From Paenibacillus sp. SY21-1 (GTDB lineage: Bacteria; Bacillota; Bacilli; Paenibacillales; Paenibacillaceae), in assembly GCF_005222705.1 (NCBI RefSeq), contig NZ_STGF01000003.1:186001-250000 (forward strand): a DNA stretch of 64,000 bases, in the 5' to 3' direction. The position numbers were made by a program, and so were the translations under genes. Below, piece after piece: positions 1-8,032 of the stretch (within the stretch, counting starts at the first letter, position 1; each line of letters begins with the position of its first letter). Below the pieces are notes generated by a model. It saw only the letters and a list, made by a program, of their open reading frames with translations, searched no databases and was not told where the DNA came from.

Positions 1-90
1 CGTCCAGTTATTGTTCTGCGCCACCCGCTTGATTCCAATGACGCCTATCACCTCCAGCAAACCCGCCCCGATTAGCAGCATCCAGTCCAT
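1..90 (-). CDS. SMR efflux pump subunit (partial, 5' end only)
   Basis: This is the first 30 codons of a small multidrug resistance (SMR) family membrane protein that runs off the window edge. It begins MDWMLLIGAGLLEVIGV. The first transmembrane helix carries the conserved glutamate (residue 13) in an LLEVIG context, the proton/substrate-coupling residue of SMR pumps. Its ATG shares one base with the stop codon of the upstream SMR gene (TAATG), so the two are probably translationally coupled and form a heterodimeric pump, as in YkkC/YkkD-type pairs. The substrate cannot be told from the sequence. Confidence 0.85.
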   Translation of the reverse strand, partial: MDWMLLIGAGLLEVIGVIGIKRVAQNNNWT

Positions 91-440
91 TAGGCGTCCC
101 TCCCTTTTGCCGTGAGCTTGAGACCGATTATGCACGCCAGCAGCAGCAAAATAAATCCGATCTTGAGCGGACTTATACCGCCGCCTGACAGTACAGCTTC
201 CACGATTGTTGTGCCAAGTGTCCCCATACCTGCAAAAACCGCATACACAGTACCGACCGGCAGCGCCTTCGTTGCCTTGATAATGAGATCGAAACTCGTC
301 AGCAGCGCAATAATGACAACAAGACTGGGAATCTCCTCATACTTGAAGCCGCTGGCCCAAATCACTTCCAGCACCCCTGCGATAACGACATACGTCCATG
401 CCCTTGATTCGCTCATCGGCTTAAGCTCCGCTTTGGCCAT
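90..440 (-). CDS. SMR family efflux pump subunit
   Basis: This is a 116-residue protein with four predicted transmembrane helices, the normal SMR architecture, plus a hydrophilic N-terminal tail of about 13 residues. The conserved TM1 glutamate is residue 25 in GVLEVIWASG. SMR proteins export cationic drugs or guanidinium-like compounds using the proton gradient. The start at 440 has a strong AGGGAGG site about 8 nt upstream and overlaps the end of the merR-like gene by 20 nt. A second ATG at 416, with GGAG about 9 nt upstream, would give a more typical length. The gene is followed by a second SMR gene with a one-base overlap. The operon order is MerR regulator, SMR, SMR. Confidence 0.9.
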   Translation of the reverse strand: MAKAELKPMSESRAWTYVVIAGVLEVIWASGFKYEEIPSLVVIIALLTSFDLIIKATKALPVGTVYAVFAGMGTLGTTIVEAVLSGGGISPLKIGFILLLLACIIGLKLTAKGRDA

Positions 441-1209
441 TCATGCTTCCTCCCTGTACATTTGCTAAATACCAGTCGACAATCTGATCGATATACACCA
501 TTACGTCGGCTTCCAAGCCGTATACTTTTGCTGTCTGCCCTGGCTCCGGACGGATCAGCGTCCAATACTTTTCCAAAAGCTGCTCATCCTGCTCGAACCA
601 TTCCATCGAATGCTGAATGAATTGCAGCGCCAGCTCCTGAGAAGCTTCCGAAGAAGGCGCTTCATGCATTTGCTTTTTCGCTTTTCGCAGCAGCTTAGCC
701 CAGTGCATAGAGCGCGGGTCCCCTGTTTTAAAATCCGGCAAATTTTTAATAATGGCTATTTCCCGCTCCGTGAAGTTTTTCTCCAGAAATGTATTTCGTT
801 CTTTTACCGGCGTTTGCAGAGCTTGAATAAACAGAAAGATATCCTCCGGCGAAATTTCGCCTTTCACGGCTAATGCATGGCGTGTCGTCTGCAGCAGCTG
901 CTCCAGTCCCTCCAATCGTTCCTTCTCCTTGGCTACCGTTGCCAGCTCGAAGTCCAGCATATCCTCCCACCGCTGCTCCTGGCTTTCCCCGCCGCTTGAT
1001 GTTGCCAGCAGCTCTCTAATCGATGACAGCGTGAAACCAAGCTCCTTCAACGCCGCTATGTGCTGAAGCTGCCTCAATTCCTCGCCTGCGTAATAGCGAT
1101 AGCCCGATTCTGCAACCTTGGCAGGTTTAAGCAGCCCGATTTCATCATAATAACGAAGAGTCCTTATGGAAAGATTCGTTTTTTTCGATATTTGTCCGAT
1201 ACTGTACAT
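421..1209 (-). CDS. MerR family regulator with TipAS-like ligand domain
   Basis: This is a 262-residue regulator. Residues 1-70 are a MerR winged helix (YSIGQISKKTNLSIRTLRYYDEIGLL, here quoted only as its start YSIGQISKKT, then the RTLRYYDEIG recognition turn), followed by a dimerising coiled coil at about 75-115. The C-terminal half, about 120-250, resembles the TipAS antibiotic-recognition fold of TipA/Mta/SkgA proteins and lacks the cysteines of metal sensors. It heads the operon with two SMR efflux genes, so it is probably a drug-responsive activator of that pump. The ATG at 1209 is preceded by a MerR-type promoter with an over-long spacer, consistent with autoregulation. Confidence 0.88.
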   Translation of the reverse strand: MYSIGQISKKTNLSIRTLRYYDEIGLLKPAKVAESGYRYYAGEELRQLQHIAALKELGFTLSSIRELLATSSGGESQEQRWEDMLDFELATVAKEKERLEGLEQLLQTTRHALAVKGEISPEDIFLFIQALQTPVKERNTFLEKNFTEREIAIIKNLPDFKTGDPRSMHWAKLLRKAKKQMHEAPSSEASQELALQFIQHSMEWFEQDEQLLEKYWTLIRPEPGQTAKVYGLEADVMVYIDQIVDWYLANVQGGSMNGQSGA

Positions 1210-1232
1210 TCAAACGCCCCCGATATGCTCCT

Positions 1233-1264
1233 ATTATAAAGTCTACCGTATACGTAAGAGTCAA
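1233..1264 (-). promoter_or_regulatory. MerR-type promoter with 20-bp spacer and dyad operator
   Basis: On the minus strand a -35 TTGACT (1264-1259) and a -10 TATAAT (1238-1233) are separated by 20 bp, longer than the usual 17. The spacer region holds an imperfect dyad, TCTTACGTA/TACGGTAGA (7 of 9 positions pair). Over-long spacers with a central dyad are the hallmark of MerR-activated promoters, where the regulator untwists DNA to realign the -35 and -10. It drives the MerR-SMR-SMR operon. Confidence 0.75.
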
Positions 1265-1323
1265 TCGTTTTTTATTACGCGCAAAATTGCGACTAATTTC
1301 ATAGCAGCGTAAAGTCTATCTAT

Positions 1324-1437
1324 ATGCTGGCGGCGGACACGCTGGCCCGCACGCTCAGCTTTGGCGGCGATACGCCGGCAGGCATTATCGTAACCATGCT
1401 AAGCGTTCCCTATTTTCTGTACCTTCTGATGCGCTAG
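1324..1437 (+). pseudogene. Remnant of FecCD-type siderophore permease (C-terminal end)
   Basis: These 37 codons end in TAG and read MLAADTLARTLSFGGD, then PAGIIVTMLSVPYFLYLLMR. They match the last helix region of FecCD/BtuC permeases, where ADxxART, PxGIxT and PxFLYLL are highly conserved. No upstream continuation in any frame resembles the rest of the permease (usual length about 330 residues). It is therefore a decayed 3' fragment, not a working gene. It sits just upstream of a Fur-box promoter, consistent with a lost siderophore-uptake operon. Confidence 0.75.
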
Positions 1438-1446
1438 ACCCTCCTT

Positions 1447-1517
1447 CAGCATGTATGTGCAAGGCTCCGCCACCGCAAGGCTTCCTGGTGTCGCATAGAG
1501 CTTGAACATACATGCTG
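1447..1517. repeat. Imperfect 17-bp inverted repeat around a 37-bp core
   Basis: CAGCATGTATGTGCAAG (1447-1463) is the reverse complement, with one mismatch, of the 17 bases at 1501-1517. The repeat lies directly after the permease remnant and before the Fur-regulated promoter. It could be a hairpin terminator left from the lost operon or the ends of a small decayed mobile element. There is no T-run after it. Confidence 0.55.
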
Positions 1518-1553
1518 ATTGTTTTGAACCAGAATTTCTTTCAAGCGCTTATA

Positions 1554-1582
1554 TTGATAATAATAATCATTATCGTTATACT
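1554..1582 (+). promoter_or_regulatory. Fur-regulated promoter of the nitroreductase operon
   Basis: GATAATAATAATCATTATC (1556-1574) matches the classic 19-bp Fur box at 18 of 19 positions. It is embedded in a promoter with -35 TTGATA (1554-1559), a 17-bp spacer and -10 TATACT (1577-1582), so bound Fur would occlude RNA polymerase. Transcription should rise when iron is scarce. Translating this AT-rich operator gives a false hydrophobic extension of the downstream ORF. Confidence 0.85.
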
Positions 1583-1652
1583 AAGAATTGGAACTCTTCT
1601 TCTGACGATCATTGCACGTTATACACGTTATATAGAAAGGATGGCAAGCAAT

Positions 1653-2261
1653 ATGGCTCACAATAGCTCTCCCTCAGCACATTCTGCACAAGCGGCGGAA
1701 ATTTCGCACCTTATCCGGAACAGGCGTACGATTCGCAGCTTCACCACAGCCGAGCTGCCGGAAGGCAAAATTGCAGAGCTGCTAACCGCGGCCGCCAGGC
1801 CAAGCTTCATAGAGTCGGAGCAGCTTCCATGCCGGTTTCTCGTCGTTGCTACTCCCGCAGGCAAGCAGAAAGCGGCAGAAATCATTATGGGCACGTATGC
1901 CGAGCAAAAGTTCTATAAATGGGTGCTAGGGAAAATTAATCAGATGATGATGGAGCGGATCGTCAAAATTCCAGCACTGCTTTTCGTCATCACCCGACAA
2001 GAAGGAAACGCCCAGGTTGATGAACGCAACTTCTCTGACGTATGCGCCATGCTCCATACCTTTTCCCTGCTGGCGTGGGAGGAAAACATCGGGCTCGTAT
2101 GGGGAACAAGCGATATGCTGCATAAATCCTCATTTATTGACGGGCTGGGCTTGCAAGCGAACGAGCGCGTGCATTGCCTGATGTATCTCGGACATTATGA
2201 GAAGCTGCCAAAAATTAAGCCGCGAACGTCCGCCGCCAAAAAATTCACGAGTTTATCCTAA
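1653..2261 (+). CDS. Nitroreductase family flavoprotein (Fur-regulated)
   Basis: This is a predicted cytoplasmic FMN-dependent oxidoreductase of about 202 residues. The N-terminal RNRRTIRSFT segment is the standard FMN-phosphate-contacting motif of nitroreductases, and the C-terminal part has the LGLQANERVHCLMYLGH pattern typical of the family end. I place the start at ATG 1653, with AAAGG at 1636-1640. The reading frame stays open upstream but there it only translates the promoter and Fur box. It is followed 30 nt later by a second nitroreductase. The Fur box suggests a role in iron metabolism, perhaps reductive iron release from a siderophore. That role is inference; a generic quinone or nitro-compound reductase is equally possible. 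Confidence 0.85.
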   Translation: MAHNSSPSAHSAQAAEISHLIRNRRTIRSFTTAELPEGKIAELLTAAARPSFIESEQLPCRFLVVATPAGKQKAAEIIMGTYAEQKFYKWVLGKINQMMMERIVKIPALLFVITRQEGNAQVDERNFSDVCAMLHTFSLLAWEENIGLVWGTSDMLHKSSFIDGLGLQANERVHCLMYLGHYEKLPKIKPRTSAAKKFTSLS

Positions 2262-2291
2262 CCCTGGCATCTGAAAGGAGCTTCTCAACCT

Positions 2292-2813
2292 ATGAGCCTT
2301 CGCTCGCTTATTTCTGAAATCTCTCTGACTCGCCTGTTTGCGGATCGCCCTGTCACTGCTCAAGCCATAACGGATATTCTGGAGGATGCCGTCTGGGCCC
2401 CCAATCACAAGCTAAGGGAGCCTTGGCGCTTTATTCACGCAGAAGGAGCTGCCAAGACCAAGCTTTCCAGCCTCTTGGCCGCAGGACTGCATCATGATTT
2501 GGCGGCTGCGCTGGACAACGCCCCTGCAAGCCTGATCGTAACGGTCCATACCAGCACGGACGAGCATGTGGCGAGCGATGATCTGGCCGCGGTCTTTTGT
2601 CTCGTGCGTAATATCCAATTGCTAGGCGGGTCGCAAGGTTTGGGGGTATATCCGGGTACGGGCGACTGGTCGCGTTGCCGCGGCCTGAATGAATTCGCAG
2701 ACGTAAGCACACGCGAGCGCATTGCCGCTATATTGGCAGTGGGCTACCCGGCCGAGCAAGCCTCCCCGCCAACACCGTTTGTCACGATTAAGCCGACGAT
2801 TGAATGCTGGTAG
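2292..2813 (+). CDS. Nitroreductase family protein
   Basis: This 173-residue protein is on the short side for the family (usually about 180-220). It keeps the central APNHKLREPWRF motif that binds the flavin and substrate and the C-terminal AAILAVGYPAE segment. The start has AAAGGAGC about 10 nt upstream. It lies 30 nt after the first nitroreductase and has no promoter of its own that I can see, so it should be co-transcribed from the Fur-box promoter. Its N-terminus is divergent: the usual R-S-x-R motif is reduced to LTRLFADRPV. Confidence 0.8.
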   Translation: MSLRSLISEISLTRLFADRPVTAQAITDILEDAVWAPNHKLREPWRFIHAEGAAKTKLSSLLAAGLHHDLAAALDNAPASLIVTVHTSTDEHVASDDLAAVFCLVRNIQLLGGSQGLGVYPGTGDWSRCRGLNEFADVSTRERIAAILAVGYPAEQASPPTPFVTIKPTIECW

Positions 2814-2889
2814 AAGGCACAGACGCAGACCTGCCGGGCGGAGACGCTTTGCAACAGCTCGCGATGCGGGCACAGGCTCGTCAACGCTC

Positions 2890-4329
2890 CTAAGCCTGCC
2901 GCATGCGCTTGCGGCGTGCTCCCGCCCATTGGCCGATCCGATAAACGAGCCACACCGCCGCTGTCACAAGCATCATATCGAACACGACATTGAATAAAAA
3001 CAAATGTTTGCTTAAATCGGCAAGGCCATCGCCCAGAATCGGGATAAGAAAACTGAATATTCCCGTCAAGCCCAGCAATATAAACAATTCAACCGCAATT
3101 CGCAACCGCTTCCCGCGGCTTCTCAGCCATTCATAAGCAGCTGCCGCAAAAAACAAAGCAAAAACCGCGACGATGAACCACAGCTGGTTCGGCATGTCAT
3201 GCCGCTTCAACTCGCTCCACGCGCTGTAAGCAAACGTATTGGTTCCGGCCGGCTTCCCTGCCGACTTCTCGTAGTTGCCCAAATAGTGCGGCCTGATCGT
3301 CATGCTGTGCTCTGCTGCATATTCCATTCGCTCGATCAATCTGGAAGGGTTGGTGAGGTAGAAGAATAGAATGTCCTTGTGCGAAATACGTTCATAGAAA
3401 TCCTGCTGCAAAGACGGATCATTCTGTTTAATGGCTGTATCCGTCTGAAAATAATTCGTCCCCGCCAGCACCTCCAGATGCTCCGGCAGCCCCAGCTTCC
3501 GCAAATCCCCCTCCACATCGGGCGAGCCGTTCAGGATGCCGAAGAACACCGTTTGATAAAGATTAATATGCTTAAAATCTTTAGGTGCCGCCACATACAT
3601 GACTACCGAGGCGACAAAGGTAACGACGGAAAGCGCAATGCCTAGCTTGCGCCAGCCGCGCTCGCTGCTCATCCATGCATAACGCAGGCCTAACAATGCA
3701 AACCCGAATCCAATCGGTGCATTCTGGGTTTTGGAGCACACGAGAAACCAGATGGCGGCAAAAAACAGAACAAGCAAATAACGTCCAGGCTTCTCTTGCT
3801 TCACAAGCATCAGTCCAAGCGCAAACGTCAGCAGCATAAACACAAAGGATACCGGCTCGCCAAACAAAGAGTTGAAATAGGCCAGGTATCCGACATCCGT
3901 GAACACAAGCAGCATAAGCGCCGTCAGCGCCGCTCCCGCAAGCAGAGATTTGGTTTTGTTATGTTTGATGATTAAATATCCGGCGGTCAGCAGCAAGAGC
4001 GTGTAGATCGCGCCAAGTATGCGGATATCAAACGCCGATCCGTTGAACAGCACGCCGATAAAACGCGCAATGACAACCAGCACAATCTGGGTTGAGGGGT
4101 AAAAGCCGCGAAAAAATGTATCGTAAGCAAAGTACATATGGGAGAAGCCAAAAAAACGATCCTCATAGCTCTCCATCGCATGATAGTAATTCAAGCCCGC
4201 AGAGCCCATGATCCGCAAAAAATCCCCGTTATCGGCGACGCCTATGAACACGCCCGCAAACAGCAGCCAGCCGGCGATTCCGGCAGCTATTATGATATAG
4301 AGCATCTCCAGGTTAATCCATCTTCTCAT
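2890..4329 (-). CDS. Polytopic membrane protein, possible GT-C-like glycosyltransferase
   Basis: This 479-residue integral membrane protein has roughly ten hydrophobic segments. The first is followed by a large extracytoplasmic loop holding DNGDFLRIM and FAYDTFF motifs. A second big soluble loop spans about residues 255-375. An acidic DN/D motif in the first loop and many transmembrane helices resemble GT-C-fold glycosyltransferases or the WsfD-type proteins of Bacilli, but I cannot identify the donor or acceptor. It is monocistronic and convergent with the nitroreductase genes. Confidence 0.6.
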   Translation of the reverse strand: MRRWINLEMLYIIIAAGIAGWLLFAGVFIGVADNGDFLRIMGSAGLNYYHAMESYEDRFFGFSHMYFAYDTFFRGFYPSTQIVLVVIARFIGVLFNGSAFDIRILGAIYTLLLLTAGYLIIKHNKTKSLLAGAALTALMLLVFTDVGYLAYFNSLFGEPVSFVFMLLTFALGLMLVKQEKPGRYLLVLFFAAIWFLVCSKTQNAPIGFGFALLGLRYAWMSSERGWRKLGIALSVVTFVASVVMYVAAPKDFKHINLYQTVFFGILNGSPDVEGDLRKLGLPEHLEVLAGTNYFQTDTAIKQNDPSLQQDFYERISHKDILFFYLTNPSRLIERMEYAAEHSMTIRPHYLGNYEKSAGKPAGTNTFAYSAWSELKRHDMPNQLWFIVAVFALFFAAAAYEWLRSRGKRLRIAVELFILLGLTGIFSFLIPILGDGLADLSKHLFLFNVVFDMMLVTAAVWLVYRIGQWAGARRKRMRQA

Positions 4330-4483
4330 TTGCTACTCTCTCCCGCCTAAATCTTATTCCGACCTCTATCAACCTCCATCCTACTTATCCCAATTTTGGT
4401 TGTCAAGCAGACTGCTGCCAGCCGTACAGCTCGCTCCAGCCTCAACTACAAAGTGCCTCGCCCTCCTTTCTGCAAATACAAAA

Positions 4484-4523
4484 GGCTGTATAGCGCTTGA
4501 ATTTCTTCATGCGCCATACAGCC
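4484..4523 (-). terminator. Hairpin terminator after the double ATPase gene
   Basis: On the minus strand GGCTGTATGGCGC pairs with GCGCTATACAGCC, and the hairpin is followed by TTTTG. It lies 25 nt past the stop of the peptide-transporter ATPase. Confidence 0.6.
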
Positions 4524-4547
4524 GTGCATACACAATTGCTTATCACA

Positions 4548-6293
4548 TCAGAGGACATTCGCGGTTGCCATAGCCACCCAATGGCCCGGCGTCACCTCAA
4601 CAAATTCGGATTGCTCCAGTCCGTAAGGGTCCGCTTTGTCGGCTTCCTTGTGAGGCAGCAGCTTTTTCTGCGACTCTATCTTGGGATCGGGCACGGGAAT
4701 AGCCGCCAGCAGCGATTGGGTGTACGCATGCAGCGGATTGTTATACAGCTCCTCGCTCTCCGCAAGCTCTACGATTTTGCCTTTGTACATAACCGCGACC
4801 CGATCGCTAATATGCTTCACCATCGATAAGTCGTGAGCGATAAATAGATACGTCAGACCCAGCCGCTGCTGCAGCTCCTCGAGAAGCGCCACAATCTGCG
4901 CCTGAATGGAGACGTCCAGCGCCGACAACGGTTCATCGCATACGATAAATTCCGGCTCCACCGCCAGGGTGCGCGCGATTCCGATTCGCTGGCGCTGGCC
5001 GCCGGAAAATTCATGCGGATACCGCATCGCATGCGACGCCTGCAACCCTACCAGCTCCAGCAGCTCCTCAACGCGGCGCAGCCGCTCCTGCTTGGACGAC
5101 GCAAGTCCATGAACATCAAGCGCCTCGCCGATAATATCGACGATCCGCAGCCTTGGATTAAGCGACGCGTAAGGATCTTGGAAAATCATCCCCATATGCC
5201 GCCTCATCGTCTTCATCTCTTTGCCGTTCAGCTGCTGCAGCGGAATGCCGCGGAACAGCACCTCGCCGCTTGTCGGCTCATGCAAGCGCAGTATGGCGCG
5301 CCCGGTCGTCGACTTGCCGCTGCCCGATTCTCCTACTACGCCAAGCGTTTCTCCAGCATGAATGTCAAAGGAGATTTGGTTAACGGCCTTAATGATTTGC
5401 CCTTTGCCCATATCGAAATGCTGCTTGAGGGAGCGAACCTGAAGCAGCGGCACGCCTTCCTCCCGTTTGGCGGCGGCAGGTACCGGCTTGGGCTTCTTCT
5501 TCTCGTCGAGTCGCGGCAAGGCGTTCAACAGCTTGAGCGTATAAGGATGCTGCGGTTGATTGAATATTTGCTCGGTTGTGCCCGTCTCTACAATTTCCCC
5601 ATCCTTCATTACAACGACGCGATCGCACATTCCTGCGACTACGCCGAGATCATGCGTAATGAGAATAATCGAGGTGCCAAGCTGCTGCTGCAATTGTTTC
5701 ATCTGATTCAGTATTTGCGCTTGAATCGTAACGTCAAGCGCCGTCGTCGGTTCATCGGCGATCAGCAGAGACGGCCGGCAGGCAAGCGCAATCGCAATCA
5801 TCACGCGCTGCCGCATGCCGCCTGAAAACTCATGCGGATACTGGCTGTACCGGGCTTCGCTGTTCGGAATGCCAACCATGCGAAGCATCGCGATCGCTTC
5901 CGTTTTCGCTTGCGCCTTATTCAGCTTGCGATGCTTGATCAGACTTTCTTCGATCTGCTTGCCGATTCGCATGGTTGGGTTAAGCGATGACATCGGGTCC
6001 TGGAAGATCATGCCGATATCCCGGCCGCGGATCGCTTCCATTTCCTTATCCGTTTTGAAGGCGAGATTCTGGCCTTGGAACAGCACCTCGCCATTTTTCA
6101 CCATGGATGGAGGCGAAGGCAGCAGACGCATAATCGTGCGTGCGGTGACGCTTTTTCCGCTCCCTGATTCTCCTACTATGCCCACCGTTTCCCCTTTGCG
6201 GACCTCGAAGCTGACATGACGAACCGCCTCCACCTCGCGGTCATGCGCAAAAAACGAAACGGATAAATCCTTAACTTGTAACAATGTATCCAT
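4548..6293 (-). CDS. Fused double ATP-binding protein of a peptide/nickel ABC transporter
   Basis: This is a 581-residue cytoplasmic ATPase containing two complete ABC modules in one chain, equivalent to DppD plus DppF (GsiA-like). Module 1 has Walker A GESGSGKS near residue 43, signature FSGGMRQR and Walker B LLIADEP. Module 2 has [17 protein letters not shown] and FIVCDEP. The oligopeptide-ATPase tail motif (HPYT/HAYT, then a run of basic residues) follows each module. I chose ATG 6293 ([11 protein letters not shown]), preceded by AGGTG; a TTG 30 nt further upstream is less convincing. It is divergent from the two permeases and the binding protein and is their obvious energy-coupling partner. 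Confidence 0.9.
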   Translation of the reverse strand: MDTLLQVKDLSVSFFAHDREVEAVRHVSFEVRKGETVGIVGESGSGKSVTARTIMRLLPSPPSMVKNGEVLFQGQNLAFKTDKEMEAIRGRDIGMIFQDPMSSLNPTMRIGKQIEESLIKHRKLNKAQAKTEAIAMLRMVGIPNSEARYSQYPHEFSGGMRQRVMIAIALACRPSLLIADEPTTALDVTIQAQILNQMKQLQQQLGTSIILITHDLGVVAGMCDRVVVMKDGEIVETGTTEQIFNQPQHPYTLKLLNALPRLDEKKKPKPVPAAAKREEGVPLLQVRSLKQHFDMGKGQIIKAVNQISFDIHAGETLGVVGESGSGKSTTGRAILRLHEPTSGEVLFRGIPLQQLNGKEMKTMRRHMGMIFQDPYASLNPRLRIVDIIGEALDVHGLASSKQERLRRVEELLELVGLQASHAMRYPHEFSGGQRQRIGIARTLAVEPEFIVCDEPLSALDVSIQAQIVALLEELQQRLGLTYLFIAHDLSMVKHISDRVAVMYKGKIVELAESEELYNNPLHAYTQSLLAAIPVPDPKIESQKKLLPHKEADKADPYGLEQSEFVEVTPGHWVAMATANVL

Positions 6294-6323
6294 ATTAGCA
6301 CCTGCAATTCTGTGAATTTCCAA

Positions 6324-6354
6324 TGTATATTAATGACATAAGCGCGATAGTCAA
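6324..6354 (-). promoter_or_regulatory. Possible promoter of the ATPase gene
   Basis: On the minus strand TTGACT (6354-6349) and TATACA (6329-6324) are separated by 19 bp. This is a weak match with a long spacer. It lies in the 295-bp divergent region between the ATPase and permease genes. Confidence 0.35.
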
Positions 6355-6496
6355 CATTACTTATTCAGTAATTAATGATTTTCTTCTATTGTAACCCGAC
6401 TGACACATTCTATCTACAGCAGAAGATTGTCGAATAATGTCGCTTCTCGTTTCTATCATGTATAATAAGAATCAAGTTTAACCAACTCTATGGTTA

Positions 6497-6525
6497 TTGA
6501 CTTTTTGCAGCCGTTAAAATAAAAT
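6497..6525 (+). promoter_or_regulatory. Sigma-A-type promoter of the permease/binding-protein operon
   Basis: TTGACT (6497-6502) and TAAAAT (6520-6525) are separated by 17 bp, about 65 bp upstream of the first permease. I see no operator or riboswitch in the rest of the divergent region. Confidence 0.6.
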
Positions 6526-6588
6526 CTACTATATCGATCGGAATTATTCAATTTAAAATTTCGAGTTATCACAAAGGAGCGAACTGGC

Positions 6589-8019
6589 TTGACTGGGCAT
6601 GCTACAGCAACAGGCAATCGCTATGCGGAACGCATAGCTGCTATATATCGCAAGATGCTTTTGCACAAAACTTATGGATGGCTGCTGCTGTTGTTAGGAG
6701 CTCCCTTGACCCTTGTTGTCTACTGTATACATCTAACCCGCAAAGCTCAAAGCGGTGACAAGGCACGGCTGGAGGACATGCGCAAGCGGCTGCTGGATAC
6801 CGGCATTCGCGAGCGGCTGCACCAGGAGGCACTCGGACAGCTGCGACGCAAGCACGAATTTTTCAAGCAGAAGGTTTCCGAGGAGCAGACCCGCCGTGAA
6901 GCGGAACGGCTCGCCGCGGTAAAGTTTGAAGCGACGCTGCAAGAAAGGCTCGGCGGGCTTAGCCATCCGGCTCCCAAGCTTGCCGACACATATGAAGCGT
7001 TGATTTCCAATCCCGCCTTTATGGCCTTATCGCTCATCATCGGCTTTCCGATGTATGCGCTGATGGCGATTTATGCCAGTCCTTACGTCAAGTACATAGC
7101 CGAGCGGCTGCTAATGGCCGCTTTTGTTATTCTAGGCGTCTCGTTTCTCGTCTTCACCATCTTGTACATTTCGCCGATGAATCCCGCAGCCAATCTGCTG
7201 GGAGAAACGGCCACCGCCGAACAGATTGAGGCCTTTAATCGCCTGTACGGCCTGGATCAGCCTTATCTCATCCAGCTGTGGAACACGTTAAAGGGCATAC
7301 TGACCTTTGATTTGGGCAAGTCGTTTGCCGGCAACGAGGCTGTGACTACGGCCATTGCGAACAAGTTTCCCGTTACGCTGACGCTCACGACGATCTCGAC
7401 CATCATTGCGGTTCTGATCGCCCTGCCGATCGGCATTATTTCGGCCACGCGCCCCAGTTCCTTTTTCGACTATACGTTTATGTTTATCGCCCTGCTCGGC
7501 TTGTCCATCCCTAACTTTTGGCAGGGGCTGATCTTTATTCTGAATTTCTCGATCAAGCTGCACTGGCTGCCTGCGACGTATAATCCGGCGAACTGGCTGT
7601 CGTCGATCATGCCGATAGTCGTGCTGGGTACCGCATTGACGGCAGCCGTGGCCCGGATGACGCGATCCTCTACCCTCGAAGTCATTAATGAGGACTACAT
7701 TACAACTGCAAAAGCCAAAGGCCTTGCCCGCAGGCATGTGCTATGGAAGCATGCGGTAGGCAACGCGCTGATTCCGATCATTACCATTATCGGACTGCAA
7801 TACGGAGCTCTTCTTGGAGGCGCGGCCGTCACCGAGAAAGTATTCAACATTAACGGCATTGGCAGCTACATTGTCGACAAGCAATTCATACCGGACATTC
7901 CGGCTGTCATGGGCGGCGTCATCTACACGGCCATTACGATTTCCATTGTCAATGTCGTCGTTGATTTGCTCTATGCTTTTTTTGATCCGAGAATTCGCTC
8001 CAAAATGAAACAATACTAA
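6589..8019 (+). CDS. Oligopeptide ABC transporter permease, DppB type with N-terminal extension
   Basis: This is an inner-membrane channel subunit of 476 residues. From about residue 165 it is a standard DppB/OppB permease: YIAERLLMAAFVILGVSFLVF, starting at YIAERLL, then the EAA-loop region TTAKAKGLARRHVLWKHAV. Ahead of that lies an unusual extension of about 165 residues: one hydrophobic segment (about 28-50), a charged alpha-helical stretch likely to form a coiled coil (about 53-135) and another hydrophobic segment. Canonical DppB proteins are about 310-340 residues. The TTG start at 6589 has AAAGGAG 10 nt upstream. It is followed 13 nt later by the partner permease. Confidence 0.88.
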   Translation: MTGHATATGNRYAERIAAIYRKMLLHKTYGWLLLLLGAPLTLVVYCIHLTRKAQSGDKARLEDMRKRLLDTGIRERLHQEALGQLRRKHEFFKQKVSEEQTRREAERLAAVKFEATLQERLGGLSHPAPKLADTYEALISNPAFMALSLIIGFPMYALMAIYASPYVKYIAERLLMAAFVILGVSFLVFTILYISPMNPAANLLGETATAEQIEAFNRLYGLDQPYLIQLWNTLKGILTFDLGKSFAGNEAVTTAIANKFPVTLTLTTISTIIAVLIALPIGIISATRPSSFFDYTFMFIALLGLSIPNFWQGLIFILNFSIKLHWLPATYNPANWLSSIMPIVVLGTALTAAVARMTRSSTLEVINEDYITTAKAKGLARRHVLWKHAVGNALIPIITIIGLQYGALLGGAAVTEKVFNINGIGSYIVDKQFIPDIPAVMGGVIYTAITISIVNVVVDLLYAFFDPRIRSKMKQY

Positions 8020-8032
8020 AGCAGGTGCTACC

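Noticed and set aside
1512..1652. Extension of the first nitroreductase by a hydrophobic Ile-rich N-terminus
   Set aside because: It is only the translation of the Fur box and promoter; the ribosome site and family start point to ATG 1653.
5013..5825. Plus-strand open frame of 270 codons
   Set aside because: It lies antisense to the double ATPase and shows no protein-like pattern.
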